This document shows, piece after piece, positions 16,683 to 24,214 of a stretch of DNA of 64,000 nt. Within the stretch, counting starts at the first letter, position 1, and every line of letters begins with the position of its first letter. The notes below the pieces were generated by a model. The model had not been told where the DNA came from, did no database searches, and saw only the letters and a program-made list of their open reading frames with translations. The stretch lies in contig CBFCZK010000004.1 of the NCBI GenBank assembly GCA_965602805.1, forward strand, positions 62,001 to 126,000, written 5' to 3'. The position numbers were made by a program, and so were the translations under genes. This DNA comes from Thiomicrorhabdus sp965602805. GTDB taxonomy: Bacteria > Pseudomonadota > Gammaproteobacteria > Thiomicrospirales > Thiomicrospiraceae.

Positions 16683-17617
16683 TTTCTTCCTCCAATATAT
16701 TCACTTAAAACATCAATTCGTCCATGACCTAATTCATTCGCAATCTGTAATCGGGCTTCATAATCTACTTCACGATTCTCGATGGGAAAGCCAAATACGG
16801 ATGCCTTATGCCCGGTTATTTCTTGGTAACGTTCACAGGCATAAGCAGCACGTAATTCATGAAAGCCAGGTATGCCATGCTCTTTAAGGATTTCTCGACA
16901 TTCTCTTAGTTCGCCTTCTTTCCAATGAGACCAGCTACAACCAATTGGTATAAGGTTTGAAGCGTTTCTTTGAATTAGAGATGAGTTTTGCAAAGCTTGA
17001 ATTTGACTCTCATGAAGAATCTTTAACTTCCTGGTTAGTCCTCCTTTAGTTCCTGATGAGATTGTTATTTCTGATGATTGAGAAAACTCTCTCAAAGCTT
17101 TTTTTGGATTGATGAGAAAGGATTCTTTTGATCTTAATCCGAGTTCACGTGCTAGTTGTGCAGCGCATGCACCACGAACAAGTCCTTTTAAATTCATCTC
17201 TAAAATAGCCTGTGAAAGAAGGTCTTTGTCGATAATAGGGGGAATCTCTCTAATGGTTGATCGCTCTCCAATCCATTTACTAGGCGATATGTAAAGATCT
17301 CGTTTGCCTTTTAAAGCTTCTAATGTCGTGTTTACGCTTGAAAGTAGGTTCTGGCCATATGCAACAGCAACTTCACCCAATGCGGCGCGTCTAGCAACGT
17401 AAGAGGCGTAGCTTTCAATGTGGTCAATATCTATTTTTGCGACATCGCTAATATTGAGAGAGTTTTTGGAAAACTCAACGAATTGATTCCATCTGCTTGA
17501 GTGCGACGCAACCGTCGCATAATGGCCTTGTCCATAAAGGTTGCGTAGGGCATTTTTGCCTGCAAACGACATCTGCTTTCCCCATCCCAGATTTAATTTT
17601 GAATTACACTTTTTCAT
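16679..17617 (-). CDS. Tyrosine recombinase of the integrase_1 (PF12835) type
   Basis: 312 aa from ATG 17617, chosen because GGAG lies just upstream; the longer open frame lacks one. The N-terminal SAM-like DNA-binding part precedes a catalytic domain with LARELGLRSKES (first Arg), HELRAAYACERY (HxLR box) and LGHGRIDVLSEYIGG (His and the nucleophile Tyr). It cuts and rejoins DNA through a phosphotyrosine. It heads a three-gene operon and is distinct from the island integrase at 27-28 kb, so it probably belonged to another element that is now part of the composite. Confidence 0.85.
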   Translation of the reverse strand: MKKCNSKLNLGWGKQMSFAGKNALRNLYGQGHYATVASHSSRWNQFVEFSKNSLNISDVAKIDIDHIESYASYVARRAALGEVAVAYGQNLLSSVNTTLEALKGKRDLYISPSKWIGERSTIREIPPIIDKDLLSQAILEMNLKGLVRGACAAQLARELGLRSKESFLINPKKALREFSQSSEITISSGTKGGLTRKLKILHESQIQALQNSSLIQRNASNLIPIGCSWSHWKEGELRECREILKEHGIPGFHELRAAYACERYQEITGHKASVFGFPIENREVDYEARLQIANELGHGRIDVLSEYIGGRK

Positions 17618-17877
17618 AAAGACTCCAATAATTTGAAAATAAAATCCTCTCGTGTCTCGCTTCGACAGTTGTTGAGTGGTAAACCAGAAACGCTGGTCGC
17701 GCTGAGAGGTAATTTGTTTTCGTACAAATCGAACGACCGCAATAAGACTGGTTCTTGATACGTATAGCGACAGTAACAAGATTCATTCTTGGTGCGAATT
17801 TGATCAATGACTCCATCCTCTAAAATGCCTAAACACTGAAACGAGGGGATGTTGTGGGTTGGACGACCACAAGCCAT

Positions 17878-18466
17878 ATTGATTTTTCTAGATGCAATTA
17901 ACCGTATTTTTTTATTTAAATTCTTACGCCGAGGGTGCCGTCCTTGGTGTCAATTTGACAAAGAAAAATCATATAAAATAGGTTTTAGTTCAGGTTTTAG
18001 TTCTGACGTTCAGACTAGAAATCCTGGTTATGAAGGGCATTGGGTACACTTTTTTAAATCCGTCTCTTTGTGAGGATTTATTGCAGACACAATAGTTAGC
18101 ATGCAGTCAGTATTGAAGTATCAATACCATTGATCTCATGCATATTTGTCTTAGGGTGCAAAGCGTAGATATAAGGTGTGAGGAAGTGGCATAACTAAAT
18201 TTTAGTTGTGGCTATCCGAGGAGTTTTAGATTTTTTATTAAAACGATCGTTTTAATCTGGCATTACTTCTCTTTGGACGTTGGTGCGAAAGCATCAAGTT
18301 CTTTGAGGTAAATACCTAATGTTGGTATGAAACTTATTGAGTAAGGAAGTATGACAAAATTTAGGCACACGAATCCTACTGTGTTGAACTCAGTTTTAAA
18401 AAAACTGATTTTTTAGACTTCTGGTGCAGATATTAACTATCTGTCAGTGGTCTATTAGTTAGAAGG
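17878..18466. other. Intergenic stretch with a 20-bp palindrome
   Basis: No gene is supported in about 0.6 kb. At 18237-18256 there is a perfect palindrome, ATTAAAACGATCGTTTTAAT, which could be an operator or recombination site. Nothing else is recognisable. Confidence 0.4.
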
Positions 18467-18476
18467 CCTAGTACAG

Positions 18477-18665
18477 CTTACAACGAGGGCCCTTGTAAGC
18501 CGTCTCATGGGTTGCATGAGACTACTCGATGCAATATCGAGGTTTTCGTTCAGAATGGAACGATACATTTAAAGAAGTTTTAGTCTACAATTGAAAGGGC
18601 TTGTCAGCAAGAGTTTTTTGGAAATTAATTTCTAACTATCTGTAAAACCTACAAAAAATGTAGGT
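18477..18665 (+). ncRNA. Candidate structured RNA with five consecutive hairpins
   Basis: Stems, all perfect: CTTACAA/TTGTAAG (477-499), GTCTCATG/CATGAGAC (502-522), CTCGAT/ATCGAG (525-541), CGTTC/GAACG (547-562) and ACCTACA/TGTAGGT (647-665). Positions are given as the last three digits after 18 kb. In the second copy all five stems are unchanged, while differences fall in a loop or between stems. TTGCAT in hairpin 2 is complementary to ATGCAA in hairpin 3, allowing an alternative pairing. It could be a leader of the 31-aa ORF, an antisense RNA or a DNA-level recombination site; transcription is not shown. Confidence 0.5.
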
Positions 18666-18709
18666 ATAGAAGATTTTTTGTTTAATATTTAAAGCGAAAG
18701 GAAATAGTC

Positions 18710-18805
18710 TTGCTAAATATGATACCTATATTAATTATCGTTGTTGCTGTCTTATCTCTTGTGCATGCTGCCTCTAAATCAAGGTCACAGGATGAAGATT
18801 CGTAA
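18710..18805 (+). CDS. 31-aa hydrophobic microprotein, copy 1
   Basis: Start TTG 18710 has AAAGGA with 7-nt spacing; the ATG three codons later would be 16 nt away. The peptide has one membrane-spanning segment (IPILIIVVAVLSLVHAA) and a short charged tail (SKSRSQDEDS). The nucleotide sequence is the same in the copy at 23861. Single-pass peptides of this size under a structured leader resemble type I toxins, but no function is known. Confidence 0.5.
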   Translation: MLNMIPILIIVVAVLSLVHAASKSRSQDEDS

Positions 18806-18846
18806 AATAATTATTTTGTTCTAAGAGCTTTTGAATTTACCCGTTA

Positions 18847-18984
18847 TTAATCTTGTGAGCCGTCTTGAGCTTTCTCCTCTGCTTCTTTTTCTTTAGAGGC
18901 TTTGTGTAAAAGGAAGGCTACCCCAAAAAGTACAAATCCGAAAGCTAGTGCAATCGAGGCTGTGATAAAAAGTATCCAGTTCAT
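18847..18984 (-). CDS. 45-aa single-pass membrane microprotein, copy 1
   Basis: ATG 18984 with AAAAGGAC 7 nt upstream. The first 26 residues are a membrane segment (ASIALAFGFVLFGVAFLL), followed by a highly charged helix (HKASKEKEAEEKAQDGSQD). The paralogue at 23998-24135 keeps the tail exactly but differs at residues 3, 5, 6 and 17, while other differences are silent. That pattern suggests selection on the protein. It converges with the 31-aa ORF, 41 nt apart. The family is unknown. Confidence 0.6.
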   Translation of the reverse strand: MNWILFITASIALAFGFVLFGVAFLLHKASKEKEAEEKAQDGSQD

Positions 18985-19368
18985 ATTAAGTCCTTTTCTT
19001 GCTATGTTAATAGAGTGAATTTAACATGCAGTTATAAACACGCATTGTGCGGAGAACGTGATTTCGGCTGCCTAATTCGAGAGGTTAAAGCTTATTTTCT
19101 ATAAAGGTTTCTGGTATGAAAGGTGTGGTCAAAAACGTTGACCACAAACAGCAGGGTTCTTTGCTCAAGAAGGCCCCTTTATCTAGTCTTTTTAGTATCA
19201 ATTTGAACAGTGATATTGAGACTAAATGCTACTTTTCAATTCATCCGAATCTAAAGCTTGAATTAAATCCATGTTAGGAATGTTGAACGCCCGTCCTAAA
19301 ACTGCCTGACAGCCACGAATGGAGTAGATTATTATTTTAGATGTAATGCGGTTATCTAAAGGATAAAT

Positions 19369-20013
19369 ATGAATGAAGTACACGTGAATGAAATAAAACA
19401 TTTGGTTTCTCAAATAGATGAAGTAAATTCAAATGATATATGTAAACAAATTGCACAGATATTGATGTGTGAATATCAGTTAGATATAAAGGATCATATA
19501 TTTAGTCTCTCAGAGTTAGAGTTTTATATTTATTCTGATCAACATCCTGATCCATACGTCCATAAAAATGATAGACAAAAAAAAATTGGAAAGTTTTATG
19601 TCCATCCACAGGATGGAAATTATGGAGGTATTGATTTTACAATTGGGGATACTGAAAAATACATTTTTGGTGGAGTCTTAATAAGAGGCTTGAAACGGGA
19701 GTGTGACAAGAAATTTATTAGTGGGCCAAACCTGGTAAAAAAAGAAATCTACAATATTTTAAATATAGAAAATAAAGAAACTGAAAAAAAATATGAACAG
19801 TTACAGAATATATCCGATGAACAAATTAAAGTCGTCAGTCATAAAAACGACAAAGTTGTACGATGTTCGACCAGAATAGGATTAAAGCCAAAATTTGAAG
19901 ACTATCAAGTTGGTGGAAAATATATTTACAAATTACACCGATTTATTACCTATGCAGAAGAAAAAGGGCATAAATTTAAAGAAAAAGGAAGTGTAACTCA
20001 ATACAATAAATAG
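19369..20013 (+). CDS. Conserved-looking protein of unknown function
   Basis: 214 aa. The central part (LSELEFYIYSDQHPDPYVHKN, GKFYVHPQDGNYGGIDFTIGD, YIFGGVLIRGLKR) has many invariant-looking His/Asp/Tyr/Gly residues, suggesting an enzyme active site. The ending is basic (HRFITYAEEKGHKF). I recall similar uncharacterised proteins in defence-type islands and some resemblance to alkyladenine-glycosylase-like folds, but I cannot assign a function. It lies between the two copies of the hairpin module, followed by an integrase relic on the other strand. Confidence 0.65.
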   Translation: MNEVHVNEIKHLVSQIDEVNSNDICKQIAQILMCEYQLDIKDHIFSLSELEFYIYSDQHPDPYVHKNDRQKKIGKFYVHPQDGNYGGIDFTIGDTEKYIFGGVLIRGLKRECDKKFISGPNLVKKEIYNILNIENKETEKKYEQLQNISDEQIKVVSHKNDKVVRCSTRIGLKPKFEDYQVGGKYIYKLHRFITYAEEKGHKFKEKGSVTQYNK

Positions 20014-20038
20014 ATTGTAATCCCTCTCTCCCTCCTTT

Positions 20039-20204
20039 CTTTTAACTTATGGTTCAGGTACCTCTCGGCTATATGGCCGGGGGTGCCTTGTGCCGTTAAT
20101 TCGAAATGATCTAAACTCCGTAATTTAGTAAGGCTAGTATTTAACTCTTCAAAGTCGTATTCCTTTCCTGTTAAAACATAGTTCCTACCTAGTCTTTGAA
20201 CCAC
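20039..20204 (-). pseudogene. Integrase relic 1 (tyrosine recombinase C-terminal fragment)
   Basis: Minus-strand translation gives NYVLTGKEYDF...LDHFELTAQGTPGHIAERYLNHKLK, the region around the last catalytic His of P4-type integrases. The HxLRRT box is missing and the frame runs into unrelated sequence, so it is dead. The first 55 bp (20039-20093) are nearly repeated at 23081-23134 in a second relic. Confidence 0.7.
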
Positions 20205-20310
20205 AAATGTATTTTTTTATTTTTTCTCGCTTTTAGCCTTGCTGACGAAATTCATTAAGTCACTTAATCTGGAGGTACCCAATTAAGGGTGTTAATAAAA
20301 GGAAAATAAA

Positions 20311-20448
20311 ATGACTAATATTTATTCAGCAATTCATTCAAATCGTGGTCCATCAAGTCATCCTGGTCCAGGAGGAAATTGGCCAAGTACTACTGGCGGG
20401 ACTTCTGGTGGTGGGCGCGGAAACTCTACGCCTACTAAAGGCAAGTAA
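20311..20448 (+). CDS. 45-aa Gly/Ser/Pro-rich peptide
   Basis: ATG 20311 with a strong AAGGAAA ribosome-binding site. The peptide begins MTNIYSAIHSNRGPSSHPGPGG and continues with Gly/Thr/Ser-rich sequence to NSTPTKGK, with no hydrophobic segment. It is first in a three-gene set with a HicA-like and an ankyrin protein, 49 nt before the former. Its composition suggests an unfolded tag, substrate or adaptor. No known family is recognised. Confidence 0.6.
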   Translation: MTNIYSAIHSNRGPSSHPGPGGNWPSTTGGTSGGGRGNSTPTKGK

Positions 20449-20497
20449 TCACAAATCAATCCCCTCTGTTATCAGGGCAGGGGGGAGAGGAGTAGTT

Positions 20498-20719
20498 ATG
20501 AAAATATATAGCAGTTCAAAAGATGTTAATAGACTGGTAATGAGCTTGATTAAATTCGGTTGGCAGGTTAAAACAGGCAAAAGGCACAATAGAATAATCT
20601 CTCCAAGAGGGCGAAAAGTTACATTCTCATCAACGCCTAGTGATTTTAGAGTATTCAAAAATTTTAGATCGCAAATACGAAATGAAATAAAGGAAATAAG
20701 TAGTCATGCCTTGCAGTGA
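20498..20719 (+). CDS. HicA-like dsRNA-binding-fold protein
   Basis: 73 aa from ATG 20498 with AGAGGAG just upstream. It has the HicA-like order: an N-terminal helix, FGWQVKTGKRHNRIISPRGRKVTF (two strands with a central His30) and TPSDFRVFKNFRSQIRNEI (C-terminal helix). HicA toxins cut mRNA using this His. No HicB antitoxin gene follows. Instead the gene overlaps the ankyrin gene by 14 nt, so the ankyrin protein could be its partner or regulator. Toxin activity is inferred. Confidence 0.65.
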   Translation: MKIYSSSKDVNRLVMSLIKFGWQVKTGKRHNRIISPRGRKVTFSSTPSDFRVFKNFRSQIRNEIKEISSHALQ

Positions 20720-22961
20720 AATTAAATCTTCCTACCCGACATTGATTGAAGCCATGCGCTTTATGGCGACGTCTTTAGATCTTAAAGGAAATAATAAACG
20801 CATCGATGACAAATCCACAGGGCATATTGATCCAAGAGAAGTTGATAGTCTTATTCCGGAATTATTTGTAGATCGCGTGGATAGGGATATAGGGCCACAC
20901 GCATCTGAATTTATTAGCGTACAGATTAACGGCTTAAAGGATCAATATATTGATTTTATAAAGGATTACAATGCCGATGGGCTTACAAGAACACAGCTTG
21001 TAAAATTATTGAACAAATCTGTTTTTCCAGCTTGGATTGCAAGGGTCTTTACTGAATTACACAAAGAGTTTGGAGGGCCTTCTGTTGCCACATTATTTGT
21101 GCAGCATAATAAGGCTGTTCCTTTGGTATTAAAATGGATTTCTAAACACAATTCTTCTTGGAATGAACTTCTTGATTCAAGAGAAAAGAAGGATAGGGAT
21201 AGAGTTTCTGAGTGGATAAAAGGCAATGAGATACCATCTTCTCAATCCATTTTCGCATTAAAAAATATATGGATTCAGGAGTCTGGCTTATCGGTTCAAA
21301 ACTTTGAAAATATCCAAGTATTATTGTTAATGGCTAGATTCGTTGATTCTTTGCGTAGATCCGATCAAACATGCACATTGATGAACGCTGTACTTCTTCA
21401 ATTATGGCAAGGTTTTGCTGAGTTGCCAGTACCATTTCAAAAAGAAGTAGGAATAATTCTAAGTAAAGTGTCCAGTGATTTTGATCCTTCTTTTTATGAT
21501 GCGCTTTCTAAGTTGCAATATAAATTAATACCAGATATATCTAAAGATTCTATGTGTAAGGAAGACACGCGAATTTTGCTGGATTATGCACGTGCAAAAT
21601 TAGTAAATATAAGTTGTAATCCAGGCATTCAGTCTTGGCTGGATTGGGGAGAGGCAAAGTGGCATGTGTTTTCTGGAACTTTAGAAGAAGCTAATAATTT
21701 TTATAAAAAGGCTTTTGATGCTGCTCTATATCAAGGAGGGATTAACCTTCTGGATATCATTAATCAATCTCTAGTTGTTGCTTCTAGTCTAGAGAAAGCA
21801 GATAAAGTCTTTCTAAAGCGTCTCAAGTGGGCCATGCTATTGTTCAAGTATGACATCCCATCAGTAACTAGTCCCAATACATCAAATAGATTTGAAGACA
21901 GCATTGAGGAATGGGAAATTCGTGCTTGGAGGTTAAATTTTTCTCGAATCTTTCCTACAGTCGGGTTATTTCCAGGAGTTCAATTTGATATGGACGCTTT
22001 GCCATACACAATGGTTAATAGTGAGGATGAAGTTAAGCCAGATTTTCGATACCCAAATAGAAAGTTCAAAATTGGTGAAGGTCATGTATTAAAAATGCCT
22101 CAACTTAACTGGTTCATTATCAAGGAAAATTATGATGTTTTCACAAAGCTATTAGAGGCAGGTGCTAGTCCTAATGTATTTTCGGATTCAATGGACACTC
22201 CTTTACAACTTTCTTTACAGCTATTGAATGTTTTAGATCCCTCTAGTAGTTTTGATGACAGATTCTTTTGGAGGCTTGCTGAGTTTCCTTATAAGGGGGA
22301 AGTCGTCAACACAAGGTCGCAAAAGAAAAGGTCTTTACCGTTAATTTTAGCAGTTCAATCGGGCGACCCTAAAATCGTTCAAAAGGTTATTGATATGGGG
22401 GCTGATCCCAATGGAAGAGGTCAAACTGATGAGCAAACCGCGTTAAATGTCTGTTTGAAGCTGATGGCTTTGTGTAAAAATCCAATCGGTTTTATGGAGA
22501 ATCAACGAGAAATGCCCGAGACAACTGAGGTGCTGGATTCTTTTAGAAGGCATACTGGAGGAGCAGTTGGTTCTTCCCTTGATCAAATGAAGGCTGTTCT
22601 GAATCAATATAAGACTGATCCTCTATATCAAGCTTTAACTATAGCTTTTGAAAAAAGGCTAATTGAAAATGCTTCTCGACTGGATTATCAATCTTTAATG
22701 CAGATTGCAGAAGTGCTTATTAAGGCTGGCGCCGACGTTAATGCGGAGCATAAGAGCCCTTTTAAAGGCTATACTCCATTGATGCTTGCGGCAGAAAATA
22801 ATGAACACGAACTTTTTCAGTTAATGTTAAAGCATGGTGGACTTCCTGATAAGGGTTATTGCACTCCTGAGAGGAGGGGGGCAATAACATGTTGGGAAAT
22901 AGCAGAATACTTTAACTCTGTTAATGTTTTAAATCTGTTGAAAAAGTCCCGGTTGCACTGA
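20706..22961 (+). CDS. Large ankyrin-repeat protein in a putative defence operon
   Basis: 751 aa. ATG 20706 lies inside the end of the HicA-like gene, with AAAGGAAA upstream. The N-terminal region contains a helical, HTH-like stretch (DGLTRTQLVKLLNKS, later RVSEWIKGNEIPSSQSIFAL). A long helical middle with TPR-like character follows (about 230-400). The C-terminal third holds at least three ankyrin-type units (TKLLEAGASPN, VQKVIDMGADPN, AEVLIKAGADVN followed by GYTPLMLAAENNEHELFQLML). Ankyrin repeats bind proteins. With the two small genes it forms a compact operon between integrase relics. No enzymatic motif is seen. Confidence 0.8.
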   Translation: MPCSEIKSSYPTLIEAMRFMATSLDLKGNNKRIDDKSTGHIDPREVDSLIPELFVDRVDRDIGPHASEFISVQINGLKDQYIDFIKDYNADGLTRTQLVKLLNKSVFPAWIARVFTELHKEFGGPSVATLFVQHNKAVPLVLKWISKHNSSWNELLDSREKKDRDRVSEWIKGNEIPSSQSIFALKNIWIQESGLSVQNFENIQVLLLMARFVDSLRRSDQTCTLMNAVLLQLWQGFAELPVPFQKEVGIILSKVSSDFDPSFYDALSKLQYKLIPDISKDSMCKEDTRILLDYARAKLVNISCNPGIQSWLDWGEAKWHVFSGTLEEANNFYKKAFDAALYQGGINLLDIINQSLVVASSLEKADKVFLKRLKWAMLLFKYDIPSVTSPNTSNRFEDSIEEWEIRAWRLNFSRIFPTVGLFPGVQFDMDALPYTMVNSEDEVKPDFRYPNRKFKIGEGHVLKMPQLNWFIIKENYDVFTKLLEAGASPNVFSDSMDTPLQLSLQLLNVLDPSSSFDDRFFWRLAEFPYKGEVVNTRSQKKRSLPLILAVQSGDPKIVQKVIDMGADPNGRGQTDEQTALNVCLKLMALCKNPIGFMENQREMPETTEVLDSFRRHTGGAVGSSLDQMKAVLNQYKTDPLYQALTIAFEKRLIENASRLDYQSLMQIAEVLIKAGADVNAEHKSPFKGYTPLMLAAENNEHELFQLMLKHGGLPDKGYCTPERRGAITCWEIAEYFNSVNVLNLLKKSRLH

Positions 22962-22979
22962 TACAGGTTTTATTGATTT

Positions 22980-23134
22980 CTACTTGGTCTTAATGACAGG
23001 GCTTAGGGTCTGTGAAAGCTTTTCAAATGCCTCTCTTCTTTCGTCTAAATAATCATGTCTATCGTAAATACCTTCTACACCTTTTAACTTATGGTTCAGG
23101 CACCTCTCGGCTATACGGTCGGGGTGCCTTGTGC
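22980..23134 (-). pseudogene. Integrase relic 2 (C-terminal end with catalytic Tyr)
   Basis: Minus-strand translation reads DRIAERCLNHKLKGVEGIYD, then RHDYLDERREAFEKL to TAG at 22980-22982. This is the standard C-terminus of P4-type integrases, including the YDRHDY nucleophile region. The frame breaks upstream of the 54-bp repeat shared with relic 1. Only the last 50 residues survive. Confidence 0.85.
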
Positions 23135-23205
23135 AGCTAATAGAGTTTAGAAAGTGCAACGAAGAGCGGCGTGTACTGGTTATGTTCGTTATAGCTTGTG
23201 TGTAA

Positions 23206-23227
23206 GGTATGCAAAACGGTATGCAAA
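23206..23227 (+). promoter_or_regulatory. GGTATGCAAA direct repeat beside integrase relic 2
   Basis: Two GGTATGCAAA copies start 12 bp apart (23206 and 23218), just outside relic 2. The layout mirrors the GTGCAAC pairs at the island ends, so this may be an arm-type site of the extinct integrase. Confidence 0.35.
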
Positions 23228-23237
23228 TGCCGTATAT

Positions 23238-23619
23238 GGTAATATAAACCCGAAATCAATGGAGTTTTGGTGTTCGGTGTAGCCACTATGTTCAAAAGTT
23301 AATCTGTCGTTTTTTTACCTAACCCCCCGCTCTTGTTTCTTTCTCAGATTTTTATTGTTGAGCCAATTGCTTTGAAAAATAAATAATTTTAAAGGCTGAT
23401 CTTAAATATAATTGAGGCGGATAAGTTGAATTATTTTAATGGCTATATATACAATGTATTGTATTGGCACTTTTAGTGTAGGGAGGTCACTCGACCCTAT
23501 CAAAATAAATCTTTTATAAGAGAGCTTGAGGAAAGAGGGTGGGAAATGGTAAATAGAATTAATGGTATATAATTACAATTCAATTACTTAACTTATTGAA
23601 TTTTATTGACTGTTTAAGA
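23238..23619. other. Gene-free AT-rich stretch
   Basis: About 380 bp between integrase relic 2 and module copy 2 hold no supported gene or clear structure. Confidence 0.4.
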
Positions 23620-23860
23620 CCTAGTCCAGCTTACAACAAGGGCCATTGTAAGCCGTCTCATGGGTTGCATGAGACTCGATGCAATATCGAGAGTTTTCGT
23701 TCAGAATGGAACGATACATTTAAAGAAGTTTTAGTCTACAATTGAAAGGGCTTGTCAGCAAGAGTTTTTTGGAAATTAATTTCTAACTATCTGTAAAACC
23801 TACAAAAAATGTAGGTATAGAAGATTTTTTGTTTAATATTTAAAGCGAAAGGAAATAGTC

Positions 23861-23956
23861 TTGCTAAATATGATACCTATATTAATTATCGTTGTTGCTG
23901 TCTTATCTCTTGTGCATGCTGCCTCTAAATCAAGGTCACAGGATGAAGATTCGTAA
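23861..23956 (+). CDS. 31-aa hydrophobic microprotein, copy 2
   Basis: Identical in sequence and ribosome-binding site to the ORF at 18710. TTG start, one membrane segment, charged tail. Retention of an unchanged reading frame in both module copies is the main support for it being real. Confidence 0.5.
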   Translation: MLNMIPILIIVVAVLSLVHAASKSRSQDEDS

Positions 23957-23997
23957 AATAATTATTTTGTTCTAAGAGCTTTTGAATTTACCCGTTA

Positions 23998-24135
23998 TTA
24001 ATCTTGTGAGCCGTCTTGAGCTTTCTCCTCTGCTTCTTTTTCTTTAGAGGCTTTGTGTAAAAGGAAGGCTACCCCAAAAAGTACAAGTCCGAAAGCCAGT
24101 GCAATCGAGGCAGTGATTAAAAGTGTAGCATTCAT
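23998..24135 (-). CDS. 45-aa single-pass membrane microprotein, copy 2
   Basis: Begins MNATLLITASIALAFGLVLF, against MNWILFITASIALAFGFVLF in copy 1; from residue 18 the two proteins are the same. GGG lies at ribosome-binding distance. The gene follows the DUF3987 gene on the same strand (79 nt downstream), so it could be the last gene of the island's replication operon. Confidence 0.6.
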   Translation of the reverse strand: MNATLLITASIALAFGLVLFGVAFLLHKASKEKEAEEKAQDGSQD

Positions 24136-24214
24136 ATATAAACCCTTTTCTTTTTTAATAATTTTTTCAGAGTTAGGGATAAGAATAAGCGTGTTTAAAC
24201 TTATCCGCAGGACT

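Larger units (their letters stand above)
18467..18984. repeat. 0.5-kb duplicated module, copy 1
   Basis: About 518 bp repeat at 23620-24135 in the same orientation with few differences. In order it holds five hairpins, a 31-aa hydrophobic ORF (+) and a convergent 45-aa membrane ORF (-). The copies differ mostly in hairpin loops, at third codon positions and in the first codons of the 45-aa ORF. It resembles no insertion sequence I know. Confidence 0.9.
23620..24135. repeat. 0.5-kb duplicated module, copy 2
   Basis: Same orientation and order as copy 1 (18467-18984), offset by 5.15 kb with a net 2-bp length difference. Hairpin stems are unchanged. The first-hairpin loop differs at two bases, and the spacing between hairpins 2 and 3 is shorter. 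The copies could recombine and delete everything between them. Confidence 0.9.

Noticed and set aside
17614..17877. 87-codon minus-strand ORF upstream of the recombinase
   Set aside because: It looks protein-like but has no ribosome-binding site and overlaps two other open frames. The evidence is too weak to call a gene.
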